64,000 bases of DNA. Origin: an uncultured Prevotellaceae bacterium (GTDB taxonomy: Bacteria > Bacteroidota > Bacteroidia > Bacteroidales > Bacteroidaceae). Numbering within the stretch: the first letter of the stretch is position 1; the number at the start of each line of letters is the position of its first letter. Made by a program: the position numbers and the translations under genes. The DNA lies in contig ONMR01000002.1 of NCBI GenBank assembly GCA_900318995.1, positions 110,943 through 174,942 of the forward strand, read 5' to 3'. Under the pieces are notes generated by a model. The model was not told where the DNA came from. It did not search any database and was given only the letters and a program-made list of their open reading frames with translations. Of the stretch, positions 37,798 through 46,246 are shown piece after piece.

Positions 37798-39102
37798 TTA
37801 CTTTGACTCGTTAAACAGGAACTGACGGAAGTCTGCGTAGTCCTTACTTATCTCCACACTCTGCTTGGTGCCCTTCATGAAGGCCTGCAGGCGGGCGGGA
37901 ATCTCCACATCACCGCCGGTTATGGCATCCACCTTCTCCTTGAACTTGGCGGGATGCGCGGTCTCCAGGAACACACCGTACTCTCCGGGCTGCAGCTGCT
38001 CACGCAGGGCGCGGTAGCCGCAGGTTCCGTGCGGGTCAAGCAGGTAACCGGTGCGCTCAAAGCACTCCTTGAGAGTCTCCTTTATCTGGTCATCGGTATA
38101 TGTTGCACCGCTTATATGACCTGCAATATCCTTATGTGAGCCGCCGTACAGGGCAAGCACACGTGCAAAGTTGCTGGGATCACCCACATCCATTGCGTTG
38201 GCCAGTGTCTGGACCGATGGTTTGGGGCTATATACTCCGGTCTGCAGGTAGTTGTAGAATATGTCGTTGGCGTTGTTGGCGGCAATGAAACGCTTTACGG
38301 GCAGTCCCAAGAACCAACCAAAGAGACCGGCTGTGATATTTCCGAAGTTACCGCTGGGCACACATATTACCAGATTATCGGCTTTACCCAGACGTTTCAT
38401 CTGTGCGTAGGCATTGAAGTAGTAGAATGCCTGAGGCAGGAAACGGGCCACGTTGATTGAGTTGGCCGATGTCAGTTTCATCCTCTGGTTGAGTTCTGCA
38501 TCCATAAAGGCGTTCTTGACCAGAGCCTGGCAGTCATCAAACACGCCATCCACCTCAACTGCGGTGATGTTGCGGCCCAGAGTGGTGAACTGGCACTCCT
38601 GGATGGGGCTGACCTTGCCTTTGGGATAGAGCACATACACGTGCACGCCCTCCACGCCCAGGAATCCGTTGGCAACGGCGCTTCCGGTATCGCCCGATGT
38701 AGCCACCAGCACATTGACCAGCTGTTTCTCCTCCTTGTTGAAGTATCCCAGCAGGCGGGCCATAAAGCGGGCGCCAACATCCTTGAATGCAAGTGTGGGA
38801 CCGTGGAACAGTTCCAGCGAGTAGATATTGTCATCAACCTTGACAACGGGAGTCTCAAAAGCAAGAGTATCATAGACAATACGCTTAAGGTCATCGGCCG
38901 GGATATCCTCACCGAAAAATGCCTTGGCTACCTCAAATGACATCTCCTGGAACGTCATCTTGTCTATGCCGTCAAAAAACTCCCTGCTCAGTTTGTTAAG
39001 ACGCTCCGGCATGTAAAGGCCGCGGTCAGGGGCAAGTCCGCGAACCACCGCATCACGCAGTGTAACGTCACCGGACTTATGGTTTGTGCTGTAGTATTTC
39101 AT
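37798..39102 (-). CDS. thrC: threonine synthase
   Basis: PLP enzyme converting O-phosphohomoserine to threonine. It has 434 residues, normal length for this class. The PLP lysine is Lys107 in LAFKDVGARFMARL, followed by VATSGDTGSAVANGF and PSGNFGNITAG, which bind cofactor phosphate and substrate. The ATG overlaps the end of the upstream phosphoglycerate mutase-like gene by 4 nt. It is part of the thrA-apgM-thrC unit. Confidence 0.97.
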   Translation of the reverse strand: MKYYSTNHKSGDVTLRDAVVRGLAPDRGLYMPERLNKLSREFFDGIDKMTFQEMSFEVAKAFFGEDIPADDLKRIVYDTLAFETPVVKVDDNIYSLELFHGPTLAFKDVGARFMARLLGYFNKEEKQLVNVLVATSGDTGSAVANGFLGVEGVHVYVLYPKGKVSPIQECQFTTLGRNITAVEVDGVFDDCQALVKNAFMDAELNQRMKLTSANSINVARFLPQAFYYFNAYAQMKRLGKADNLVICVPSGNFGNITAGLFGWFLGLPVKRFIAANNANDIFYNYLQTGVYSPKPSVQTLANAMDVGDPSNFARVLALYGGSHKDIAGHISGATYTDDQIKETLKECFERTGYLLDPHGTCGYRALREQLQPGEYGVFLETAHPAKFKEKVDAITGGDVEIPARLQAFMKGTKQSVEISKDYADFRQFLFNESK

Positions 39103-40313
39103 CGTAGTGATAGGAAAATCTTAGTGAATTCTGTACCCTCAATGTTGCCGTAGCCGCCCTGTTTGCAACTCTCCTCGTCAAAAGCAGTCACGCCGTCAGC
39201 CTCCAGTCCCGGGGCATAGATAAGGAACGGAATGGGGTCCGATGTATGCGTGCGGTGTGCGCAGGGCGTAGGATGGTCTGGCAGAACGGCAATGGCCACC
39301 GGCTCATTCCATTTGCTTACCTCCTCATAGATGGGACCTATCAGGCGGCTGTCCAGATCCTCAACGGTGCGGTTCTTAAGGGTAAAGTTGCCTTCATGTC
39401 CGGCCTCATCGGGGGCCTCAACATGCACATACACAAAATCATCGGTCTTAAGGGCATCTATTGCAGCCTGTGCCTTGCCCTCATAATTGGTATCAAACAG
39501 ACCTGTTGCGCCCTCCACGTCGATCACCTTCATTCCGGCGTAATGACCTATTCCCTTTATAAGGTCCACGGCCGATATCACCGAACTCCTGCGTACATTG
39601 GGATAGAGCTCACTGATGGGCTGCATGGACGGACGGTAACCGGGTGACCAGGGCCAGATGCTGTTGGCGGGGTCCTTACCTTCTGCCACACGCTTAAGGT
39701 TTACCGGATGCTTGGAGAGTATCTCCTGTGAACGCAGTATCAAATCGTTGAGCAACTGTGCGGTAGGCTCTGCAGCGGGTGTGGTTGCCTTTACCATCAG
39801 GTCACGGAACGGCTGGCCCGGAACATCATGAGGCGGAGTGCAGATAAGCTCCTTGCAGCCTCCATCTATCACCAGCAGATGGCGATACTGGATGCCGGTA
39901 TGGAAATGCACCTTATCCGTGCCCAGTTCCTTGTCCAGAGCTTTGATAAGCTCATCTGCCTCGGGGGTGGTTATATGTCCTGCCGAGTGGTTCTTGATAA
40001 GTCCGTTCTCTATGCAGATTATGTTGCAGCGCATGCCCATCTGTCCGGGCTTAATATCTACGCCTATGTTTGCGGCCTCAAGCACGCCGCGGCCCTCGAA
40101 TGACTTTGTTACGTCATAGCCCATCACGGTCATGTTGGCCACCTCGCTGCCGGGGTGGAATCCGTCAGGGACTGTCTTGAGCATACCTGTGCGGCCTTTG
40201 CGCGCAAGCATGTCCATATAGGGTTTGCGGGCGTTCTGGAGTATGGTCTTACCGCCAAACTCCTTTACCGGCCAATCTGCCATTCCGTCACCCAAGATGA
40301 TAATGTATTTCAT
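39099..40313 (-). CDS. ApgM-like phosphotransferase, probable homoserine kinase
   Basis: A 404-residue member of the cofactor-independent phosphoglycerate mutase (ApgM) branch of the alkaline phosphatase superfamily: IIILGDGMADWPV at the start with the metal-binding Asp, HPGSEVANMTVMGYD with the likely catalytic Ser, and late metal ligands HVEAPDEAGHEGN and LPDHPTPCAHRTHTSDPIPF. No GHMP-type thrB is present between thrA and thrC, and this gene takes its place. Such proteins are often annotated as proposed homoserine kinase. The kinase role here is inferred from the operon; glycolytic mutase activity is the alternative. Confidence 0.88.
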   Translation of the reverse strand: MKYIIILGDGMADWPVKEFGGKTILQNARKPYMDMLARKGRTGMLKTVPDGFHPGSEVANMTVMGYDVTKSFEGRGVLEAANIGVDIKPGQMGMRCNIICIENGLIKNHSAGHITTPEADELIKALDKELGTDKVHFHTGIQYRHLLVIDGGCKELICTPPHDVPGQPFRDLMVKATTPAAEPTAQLLNDLILRSQEILSKHPVNLKRVAEGKDPANSIWPWSPGYRPSMQPISELYPNVRRSSVISAVDLIKGIGHYAGMKVIDVEGATGLFDTNYEGKAQAAIDALKTDDFVYVHVEAPDEAGHEGNFTLKNRTVEDLDSRLIGPIYEEVSKWNEPVAIAVLPDHPTPCAHRTHTSDPIPFLIYAPGLEADGVTAFDEESCKQGGYGNIEGTEFTKIFLSLR

Positions 40314-40334
40314 TTTTGGAAAAGACTGTTTATA

Positions 40335-42761
40335 TCAGATATTAGCAATACTCATTATGTCTGCGAATACACCTGCTGCGGTTACTGCGGCGCCTGCACC
40401 GTAACCCTGAATCATCATGGGATACTCCTTGTAGCGCTCGGTGGTGAGCAGGATTATGTTGTTGCTGCCCTGCAGGTTATAGAACGGGTGGTACTTGTTT
40501 ACCTCGGCCAGCGATATGCTTGCCTTGCCGTTCTCCAGACGGGCCACAAAACGCATGCGCTTGCCCTCCTTCTCCACACGTGCACGGCGCTGCTCAAAAT
40601 CTGCATCCAGCTGCGGCAGTTTCTTCCAGAACTGGTCAATGGTGCCGTCAAACAATTCCTGCGGTATGAACAGCTCACTCTTGACATCATTCTGCTCAAT
40701 GGCGTAACCGCTCTCACGAGCCAGTATCACCAGCTTGCGCAGCACATCCTTACCGCTCAGGTCAATGCGCGGATCGGGCTCGCTGTAACCCTTCTCCTTG
40801 GCCAGGCGGATGGTCTGGCTCAGGGGGCAGTCGGCACTCAGGGTGCTGAATATAAAGTTCAGTGTACCGCTCACCACAGCCTCAATCTTGAGGATACGGT
40901 CACCGCTGTTTATCAAATCATTGATGGTATTGATAACCGGCAGGCCTGCGCCCACATTGGTCTCAAACAGGAACTTGACACCGCGGCGGCGGGCCGTTTT
41001 CTTAAGTTCCATATACTTGTCATACTCCGATGAGGCCGCAATCTTGTTGGCTGCCACAACCGATATGTTATGATCCAGGAAATCACGGTAAAGTCCGGCC
41101 ACATCGGCACTGGCGGTGCAATCCACAAATACGGAATTGAATATGTTCATGCCGATGACCTCGTCGTGCAAGATCTTTATGTTACTTGCGGGAGCCTTCT
41201 CCAGCTGCTCGCGGTAAGTATCCAGGTCAATGCCCTCACGGCAGAACATAGCCTTGCTGCCGCGTGCAATACCCACCACGTTAAGTTTGAGTCCGCGCTC
41301 CTGCATCAGTTTCCCACGCTGGCCGCGAATCTGCTCCAGCAGGCTGCTGCCCACGGTACCCACACCACAGATAAAGAGGTTGAGCACCTGATACTCGGAC
41401 AGGAAGAACGAGTCATGGATTACGTTCAGTGACTTGCGCAACGAGCTTTTCTGCACCACAAATGATATGTTGGTCTCGGATGCACCCTGAGCGCAGGCAA
41501 TCACGTTGATACCGTTGCGTCCCAGAACGCTGAACAGCTTACCGGCAATACCCGGGCTGCGTTTCATGTTCTCGCCCACGATAGCCACCGTAGCCAGATC
41601 CATCTCGGCCGATATGGGGAATATGGCACCCAGTGCAATCTCCTTGCTGAACTCGCGGTTCAGGAGCTCGCACGCCAGCGCCGCATCCTCATTGCGTACA
41701 CCTATTGAGGTACTGTTCTCGGACGATGCCTGTGACACCAGGAACACACTGATGCCGTTCTCGGCCAGAGTCTTGAATATGCGGTAGTTAACACCTATCA
41801 CGCCCACCATACCTAAGCCACGCATGGTGATAAGGGCGGTGTTGCCTATGCTTGATATACCCTTGATGGCCTTGGTTCCGGCAGGAAGTTCGTTCACTAT
41901 CTCAGTGCCGCGGGCCGTGGGGTTGAATGTATTCTTTATCAGAATGGGTATGTTCTTCTGGCAGACCGGATAGATGGTAGGCGGATAGACCACCTTGGCT
42001 CCGAAGTTGCAGAGTTCCATTGCCTCCACGTAACTCAACTCATCAATCGTGTATGCTGTGGATATCACTCTGGGATCGGCCGTCATGAATCCATCGACAT
42101 CGGTCCATATCTCCAGCACGCTGGCATCCAGAGCCGCAGCCAGGAGCGATGCGGTATAGTCAGATCCTCCGCGGCCCAGGTTGGTTATCTCGCCCGTCTG
42201 GGCATCGGCCGATATGAATCCGGGTGCCAGAGCCTTGTGGGGCATATCCTTGAATGTCTCGCGGATAAGGCGGTAGGTAAGGTCGCTGTCTATGGAATGG
42301 TTGTGGCCGTTGTGCTCGGTCTTTATGAATTCACGTGAGTCATAGAGCTTGATGTCATCTATGAGCTGCGCCACTATCTGTGATGACAGGCGCTCGCCGT
42401 AACTCACTATTGTATCCATGGTCTTATCCGAAAGGTCGTGCAGCAGGTACAGGCCCTGCATTATCTCCTTGAGTTCACCAAAGAGCTTGCGTACCTGGTT
42501 GTACGCCTTGCGGCGACGCTCGGGCGCCACCACATCATGTATCATCTGCTCATGACGTGCCAGCATAGCCTCAGTCTCAGCCTCATACTGACGCTCGCCC
42601 TTGGCAGCCATCCTGGCCGTAGCAATAAGCTTGTCAGTAATTCCGCCCAGAGCCGAAACCACTACTATCACATCATCCTGTTGTGACTCTACAATCTGTT
42701 TAAGGTTGGTGATGCTCTCCTTAGATCCTACGGACGAGCCACCGAATTTAAGTACTTTCAC
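40335..42761 (-). CDS. thrA: bifunctional aspartate kinase/homoserine dehydrogenase
   Basis: I start it at GTG 42761 (MKVLKFGGSSVGSKE), which fits the family start; the in-frame TTG at 42788 overlaps the likely promoter. The product has about 808 residues. Aspartate kinase occupies residues 1-280 (KFGGSS, ISADAQTGEITNLGRGGSDYTA), two ACT regulatory domains 300-455, and homoserine dehydrogenase about 460-808 (FICGVGTVGSSLLEQIRG nucleotide site, GTLNFIFSTL, SEPDPRIDLSGKDVLRKL). It provides the first and third steps from aspartate to threonine and methionine and is first in the operon. No leader peptide is visible upstream. Confidence 0.95.
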   Translation of the reverse strand: MKVLKFGGSSVGSKESITNLKQIVESQQDDVIVVVSALGGITDKLIATARMAAKGERQYEAETEAMLARHEQMIHDVVAPERRRKAYNQVRKLFGELKEIMQGLYLLHDLSDKTMDTIVSYGERLSSQIVAQLIDDIKLYDSREFIKTEHNGHNHSIDSDLTYRLIRETFKDMPHKALAPGFISADAQTGEITNLGRGGSDYTASLLAAALDASVLEIWTDVDGFMTADPRVISTAYTIDELSYVEAMELCNFGAKVVYPPTIYPVCQKNIPILIKNTFNPTARGTEIVNELPAGTKAIKGISSIGNTALITMRGLGMVGVIGVNYRIFKTLAENGISVFLVSQASSENSTSIGVRNEDAALACELLNREFSKEIALGAIFPISAEMDLATVAIVGENMKRSPGIAGKLFSVLGRNGINVIACAQGASETNISFVVQKSSLRKSLNVIHDSFFLSEYQVLNLFICGVGTVGSSLLEQIRGQRGKLMQERGLKLNVVGIARGSKAMFCREGIDLDTYREQLEKAPASNIKILHDEVIGMNIFNSVFVDCTASADVAGLYRDFLDHNISVVAANKIAASSEYDKYMELKKTARRRGVKFLFETNVGAGLPVINTINDLINSGDRILKIEAVVSGTLNFIFSTLSADCPLSQTIRLAKEKGYSEPDPRIDLSGKDVLRKLVILARESGYAIEQNDVKSELFIPQELFDGTIDQFWKKLPQLDADFEQRRARVEKEGKRMRFVARLENGKASISLAEVNKYHPFYNLQGSNNIILLTTERYKEYPMMIQGYGAGAAVTAAGVFADIMSIANI

Positions 42762-42784
42762 AGTAGCAACGTTTTTTTCAAACT

Positions 42785-42793
42785 GCAAAAATA
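42785..42793 (-). promoter_or_regulatory. possible -7 box of the thr operon
   Basis: TATTTTTGC on the minus strand matches TAnnTTTGY and lies 24 nt before the GTG start. The best -33 candidate (ATTG at 42820-42817) is 23 nt away, longer than usual, so support is weak. Confidence 0.35.
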
Positions 42794-42829
42794 CTCCTTT
42801 TCCTGCAAAACTTCTGCAATTTAGGGGGA

Positions 42830-42958
42830 GAACTTAAGGGATATGGTATCTGAAACTACGCGCTTCGCGCTATCCCTCCCACGCCCTACGGGCGCGGGCC
42901 CCTCCCGTTCACAAGCCCACGGGCGGCCATGGTTTCCGATACCATATCCCTTAAGTTC
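42830..42958. repeat. structured intergenic repeat element, copy 2 (E2)
   Basis: A 129-bp element whose outer arms (42830-42856 and 42931-42958) pair over about 27 bp with one mismatch. The interior reads ACTACG, hairpin GCGC-TTC-GCGC, CTATCCCTCCCAC, hairpin CGCCC-TA-GGGCG, then GGGCCCCTCCC and a GCCCACGGGC hairpin. It has the same order and spacers as E1 (1690-1822), with stem bases changed on both sides. It lies upstream of thrA, so it is not merely a terminator of convergent genes. Confidence 0.8.
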
Positions 42959-42977
42959 AGCTCACCTGGAAAGTCTA

Positions 42978-43122
42978 GTTACCCCCTTACCTTAGGGAGC
43001 CGCAACGCACGTAGGGCCATTTTCATCCCTAAGGTGAGCGGAAAATACGCCAGTACCTGCGTTACCCCATCACCTTAGGGAACTGTAACGCAGGTACTAA
43101 CGATTTCTTCCCTAAGGTGCAC
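42978..43122. repeat. two tandem 62-bp degenerate palindromic units
   Basis: Units 42978-43039 and 43061-43122 both start GTTACCCC and contain ACCTTAGGGA followed about 30 bp later by TCCCTAAGGT. The second also forms AGTACCTGCGTTAC / GTAACGCAGGTACT (43052-43065 and 43086-43099). They lie between thrA and the PCMD lipoprotein gene. No gene or binding protein is evident. Confidence 0.65.
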
Positions 43123-43181
43123 TCGCACAATCCGCATTAATATAGATTAACGCACAAACCGCTTGCAGTTCCATCGGCTTA

Positions 43182-43212
43182 GATACAAAAGGGGTCTGTC
43201 CCCTTTTGTATC
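43182..43212. terminator. perfect hairpin with GGGG-TCTGT-CCCC core
   Basis: A 13-bp stem, GATACAAAAGGGG with its complement around TCTGT, followed on the plus strand by ATTTTTTG. It lies 21 bp after the end of the PCMD lipoprotein gene (minus strand). Related hairpins occur at about 46968-46991 and 50252-50282. Confidence 0.55.
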
Positions 43213-43233
43213 ATTTTTTGTGACTCGGATTGT

Positions 43234-44085
43234 TCAATAGTTGAAACGAAATTCGTCAAGATAGAGAGCCGATCCGTCACCGCCCGTGAAATAATCTCCG
43301 AGCACACTTGATGCGGCAACTATGACCACATACTTAGGAGTCCTGTCATTGCGGTATTCAATATCGATGACAAACTTCTCATAGTCATCCATGTAATGGT
43401 CAAAAGCTACCCTGCCGTATCCGATTATCCCCGGATCGTTATCGGTATCCAGGAACTTGCCTTTGCCTGAATCAACTATGAACTGTCCGTCCCAGTCGGC
43501 CAGGACCACGAAGATGTGTCCGGTGTCCATATCCCCCTTCTTGCTTTCATACGGAGATTTAGTCACATCTATCTTTACCGGACGATAGCAGGCATATCCC
43601 TCCATTGTTTTTGGCCGACCTGTAAACGGTATTCCCCACTTAAGCGATGCATTCATGGTCGAAAGGTTAATATCCCCCATCTGACCCGTGAACAACGTTC
43701 CGGCTGCAAGTTTTTTGGTCAGAACCATATTTATCAGTCTGGACTGAATCATGGCTGCACTCTTGCCCGGTCCTTCAACTGCCACAAAACCTGTCTCCGC
43801 CATGTATGTGGGTCTGCCAAGGCCGGCTGTCGTCTTATTGGGGGTACCCCATACCGTACGTTCCTCCTGACTGGCATCGGCAGAATAACAGACATAGGCG
43901 CTGCCCTCCTTGCTCCAATCGTCAAAAGACATGTTGTACAGTTGTCCGGACCCGGTTACATATGATACTGATGACGTGTCAGGAGTGTTTTCAGCCTGCT
44001 TATCATCAATAATGTAGATATCATTCTTCCACTCTCCGCAGGAATAAAGAGCAGCAATCAGCAACAACAGACAATATCTTTTCAT
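43234..44085 (-). CDS. PCMD-domain lipoprotein
   Basis: A 283-residue lipoprotein: signal MKRYCLLLLIAALYSCG with the lipobox Cys at residue 16. The segments SFDDWSKEGSAYVCYS, VWGTPNKTTAGLG, AAMIQSRLINMV, LAAGTLFTGQM and RPKTMEGYACYRP match the Bacteroidota putative carbohydrate metabolism domain (PCMD), a jelly-roll fold often found with glycan-related genes. It lies 7 nt after the beta-barrel gene, so the two are probably co-transcribed and cooperate at the outer membrane. A glycan-binding role is inferred. Confidence 0.85.
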   Translation of the reverse strand: MKRYCLLLLIAALYSCGEWKNDIYIIDDKQAENTPDTSSVSYVTGSGQLYNMSFDDWSKEGSAYVCYSADASQEERTVWGTPNKTTAGLGRPTYMAETGFVAVEGPGKSAAMIQSRLINMVLTKKLAAGTLFTGQMGDINLSTMNASLKWGIPFTGRPKTMEGYACYRPVKIDVTKSPYESKKGDMDTGHIFVVLADWDGQFIVDSGKGKFLDTDNDPGIIGYGRVAFDHYMDDYEKFVIDIEYRNDRTPKYVVIVAASSVLGDYFTGGDGSALYLDEFRFNY

Positions 44086-44092
44086 GCTTTAA

Positions 44093-44821
44093 TCAGAAAT
44101 GATAAACGATACCGGTCTTTAGTGACATCAGAGACGGCTTGAAACGCACAAAGCCATGGCTTGTGATTGAGTTGCCGGATTCCGTCCCGCTCCCGTTCTG
44201 CCAATTGTAACCAAGTTCAAATAAAGGCAGGGACACCTCGAATGATATATCTTGGGTAGCAAAAACGCTGATCCCGGGATATACACCTAACATCACTCTG
44301 CCCAGATCACTGTAGGTACCCTCCTTCCTGCCATCGGCCATCTTATAGCTCTTAAGATAACCAGTACGCCCTGACAGACGCCCCTCTGCAAACATTGCAA
44401 TGATTTTTCCGTTGAACAACGGCAGATACTGCCTCAAGGAAATGGAGCCGCTCAATGCCTGACGGAAAAGATGACGGTCAGACTCATTGTTACCCAGGAA
44501 GCTCACCGAATCAACGGCTGCACGCATATCGGTATAACCTATTGCAACGCCAACCGAGGTATTGTCCCTGATGAACCATGATCCCGATGCGGATATATCA
44601 AAGTTATGCACATGACCTTCCAGGCCGGTTATCAGGCCAAGCAAATCGGAGCCTTCATCACCATCGGCCCCCCAATGCTCCCAACCAAACTGCAGACCTG
44701 CCGACTTGGTTCCTTTCTCTATAAAGACAGCCTCCGGATTACTCATTCCGCGCCCCTGCGCAGACAGTCTGCAGGAGACCCAACAAAGCAAAACACATAG
44801 TATGATCAGGCCTTTTCTCAT
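44093..44821 (-). CDS. outer membrane beta-barrel protein of unknown function
   Basis: A 242-residue protein with signal peptide (IILCVLLCWVSCRLSAQG). The mature part has alternating hydrophobic strands (SAGLQFGWEHWG, FDISASGSWFIRDNTSVGVAIGYTDM, LSGSISLRQYLPLFNGKIIAMFAEGRL, FVRFKPSLMSLKTGIVYHF) and ends in Phe, as outer membrane barrels often do. About eight to ten strands are possible. It sits between radA and the PCMD lipoprotein gene on the same strand. No specific family recognised. Confidence 0.75.
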   Translation of the reverse strand: MRKGLIILCVLLCWVSCRLSAQGRGMSNPEAVFIEKGTKSAGLQFGWEHWGADGDEGSDLLGLITGLEGHVHNFDISASGSWFIRDNTSVGVAIGYTDMRAAVDSVSFLGNNESDRHLFRQALSGSISLRQYLPLFNGKIIAMFAEGRLSGRTGYLKSYKMADGRKEGTYSDLGRVMLGVYPGISVFATQDISFEVSLPLFELGYNWQNGSGTESGNSITSHGFVRFKPSLMSLKTGIVYHF

Positions 44822-44836
44822 TTTATCAGCTTTTCT

Positions 44837-46243
44837 TTATCCAAACAGGTGTTTGAATGCTTCCTCTACTTTTGTTACAGGAATAATCCCGATTCCAAGT
44901 TTACGTTTCTCCAGTCCGTGCTTGTTGCCCGAAGGTATTATTATCCGCTCAAATCCCAGCTTTGCCGCCTCGGATATACGCTGCTCAATACGGCTTACGG
45001 GACGGATCTCACCCGAAAGGCCTACCTCGCCGGTCATGCATACGGTGCGGTCAACGGCAATATCCAGACTGCTGGACAGGATTGCGCTTATCACGGCCAA
45101 ATCAATTGCAGGATCGCTGACTTTAAGTCCTCCGGCTATATTCAGGAACACATCCTTCTGCCCCAGTTTAAAGCCCACACGTTTTTCCAGTACGGCCAGC
45201 AGCATGTTCATGCGACGCACATCAAAACCGATGGCACTGCGCTGCGGCGTTCCGTAAACTGCGGTGCTTGCCAGCGCCTGAACCTCAATCAGGAACGGGC
45301 GCACGCCTTCAATAGTGCAGGCAATCGATACGCCGCTCATGCCCTTATGGCTGTCAGTAAGCAGCAGCTCACTGGGGTTGCTCACCTGACGCAGACCGGT
45401 CTCCAGCATCTCATAGATACCTAACTCGGCAGTGCTTCCAAAACGGTTCTTAATAGGCCTTAGTATGCGGTAAAGGTAATGCTGGTCACCCTCAAACTGC
45501 AGCACCGCATCAACTATATGCTCCAGAATCTTGGGGCCGGCTATCGATCCGTCTTTGGTAATATGGCCTATCAGCAGCACCGGGGTTCCGCTCTCCTTGG
45601 CAAACTTGAGCAGTGATGCGGCGCACTCACGCACCTGCGTAATACTTCCCGCCGATGAATCCACGTACTCGCTGCTTATGGTCTGGATTGAATCAATCAC
45701 CACAAGTTGAGGCTTTACGGCTTTTATATGTTCATATATCTTTTCGAGCGATGTCTCGCAGAGGACTAGTAAACTTTGGCTATTGGCTGTTGGCTGTTGG
45801 CTGTTGGCCAGACGCTGGGCGCGCATCTTTATCTGGCGGGCACTCTCCTCGCCCGATACGTACAGCACCTTGAGGTCCTCAAGGCGCATCACGGTCTGCA
45901 GCGTCAGGGTGGATTTGCCTATTCCGGGCTCACCGCCCAGCAATACAATCGATCCCTGCACCAGTCCGCCTCCCAGTACGCGGTTAAGCTCATCATCATG
46001 CATATCGATGCGGGGCTCCATGGCGCTGTCAATCTCGCTCAGGGTATGCGGGCGGCTCTCATCGGCCTTGCCCGATGCGCTCTTACGTGCCGCGGCGGTC
46101 ACAGTCTGTGCGGTGGGAGCCTTTACGGTCATCTCCTTCATGGTGTTCCACATGCCGCACGACGGGCACTTGCCGCTCCACTTGGGCGAGTCAAAGCCGC
46201 ACTCGGAGCATACAAAAACGGTCTTATCCTTTATCGATGCCAT
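44837..46243 (-). CDS. radA: DNA repair protein RadA (Sms)
   Basis: A RecA-like helicase promoting branch migration in recombinational repair. The 468 residues show the zinc finger C12-x2-C15 ... C26-x2-C29, Walker A GGEPGIGKST at 102-111, the RadA motif KNRFGS and a C-terminal Lon-like domain (DVFLNIAGGLKVSDPAIDLAV). Residues about 145-156 (LANSQQPTANSQ) are an insertion encoded by a heptanucleotide tandem repeat. Changing the number of 7-bp units would shift the frame. The gene starts 3 nt after pnuC ends. Confidence 0.95.
   Translation of the reverse strand: MASIKDKTVFVCSECGFDSPKWSGKCPSCGMWNTMKEMTVKAPTAQTVTAAARKSASGKADESRPHTLSEIDSAMEPRIDMHDDELNRVLGGGLVQGSIVLLGGEPGIGKSTLTLQTVMRLEDLKVLYVSGEESARQIKMRAQRLANSQQPTANSQSLLVLCETSLEKIYEHIKAVKPQLVVIDSIQTISSEYVDSSAGSITQVRECAASLLKFAKESGTPVLLIGHITKDGSIAGPKILEHIVDAVLQFEGDQHYLYRILRPIKNRFGSTAELGIYEMLETGLRQVSNPSELLLTDSHKGMSGVSIACTIEGVRPFLIEVQALASTAVYGTPQRSAIGFDVRRMNMLLAVLEKRVGFKLGQKDVFLNIAGGLKVSDPAIDLAVISAILSSSLDIAVDRTVCMTGEVGLSGEIRPVSRIEQRISEAAKLGFERIIIPSGNKHGLEKRKLGIGIIPVTKVEEAFKHLFG
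45775..45808. repeat. heptanucleotide tandem repeat inside radA
   Basis: TTTGGC, TATTGGC and three TGTTGGC units run in tandem within the radA frame. The unit is 7 bp, so slippage by one unit would frameshift radA. The encoded residues are not part of the conserved core. Confidence 0.85.
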
Positions 46244-46246
46244 ACG

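Noticed and set aside
40155-41033. A 292-codon plus-strand open frame
   Set aside because: It lies antisense to thrA and its upstream neighbour, which have clear family motifs; the frame has no start context or homology signal.
37798-42761. apgM-like gene as a plain glycolytic phosphoglycerate mutase
   Set aside because: Not excluded biochemically, but its position between thrA and thrC in place of a homoserine kinase makes the threonine role more likely.
42762-43233. Leader-peptide attenuator for the thr operon
   Set aside because: The candidate -7 box is only 24 nt from the thrA start, leaving no room for a leader peptide, and no Thr/Ile-rich short frame was found.
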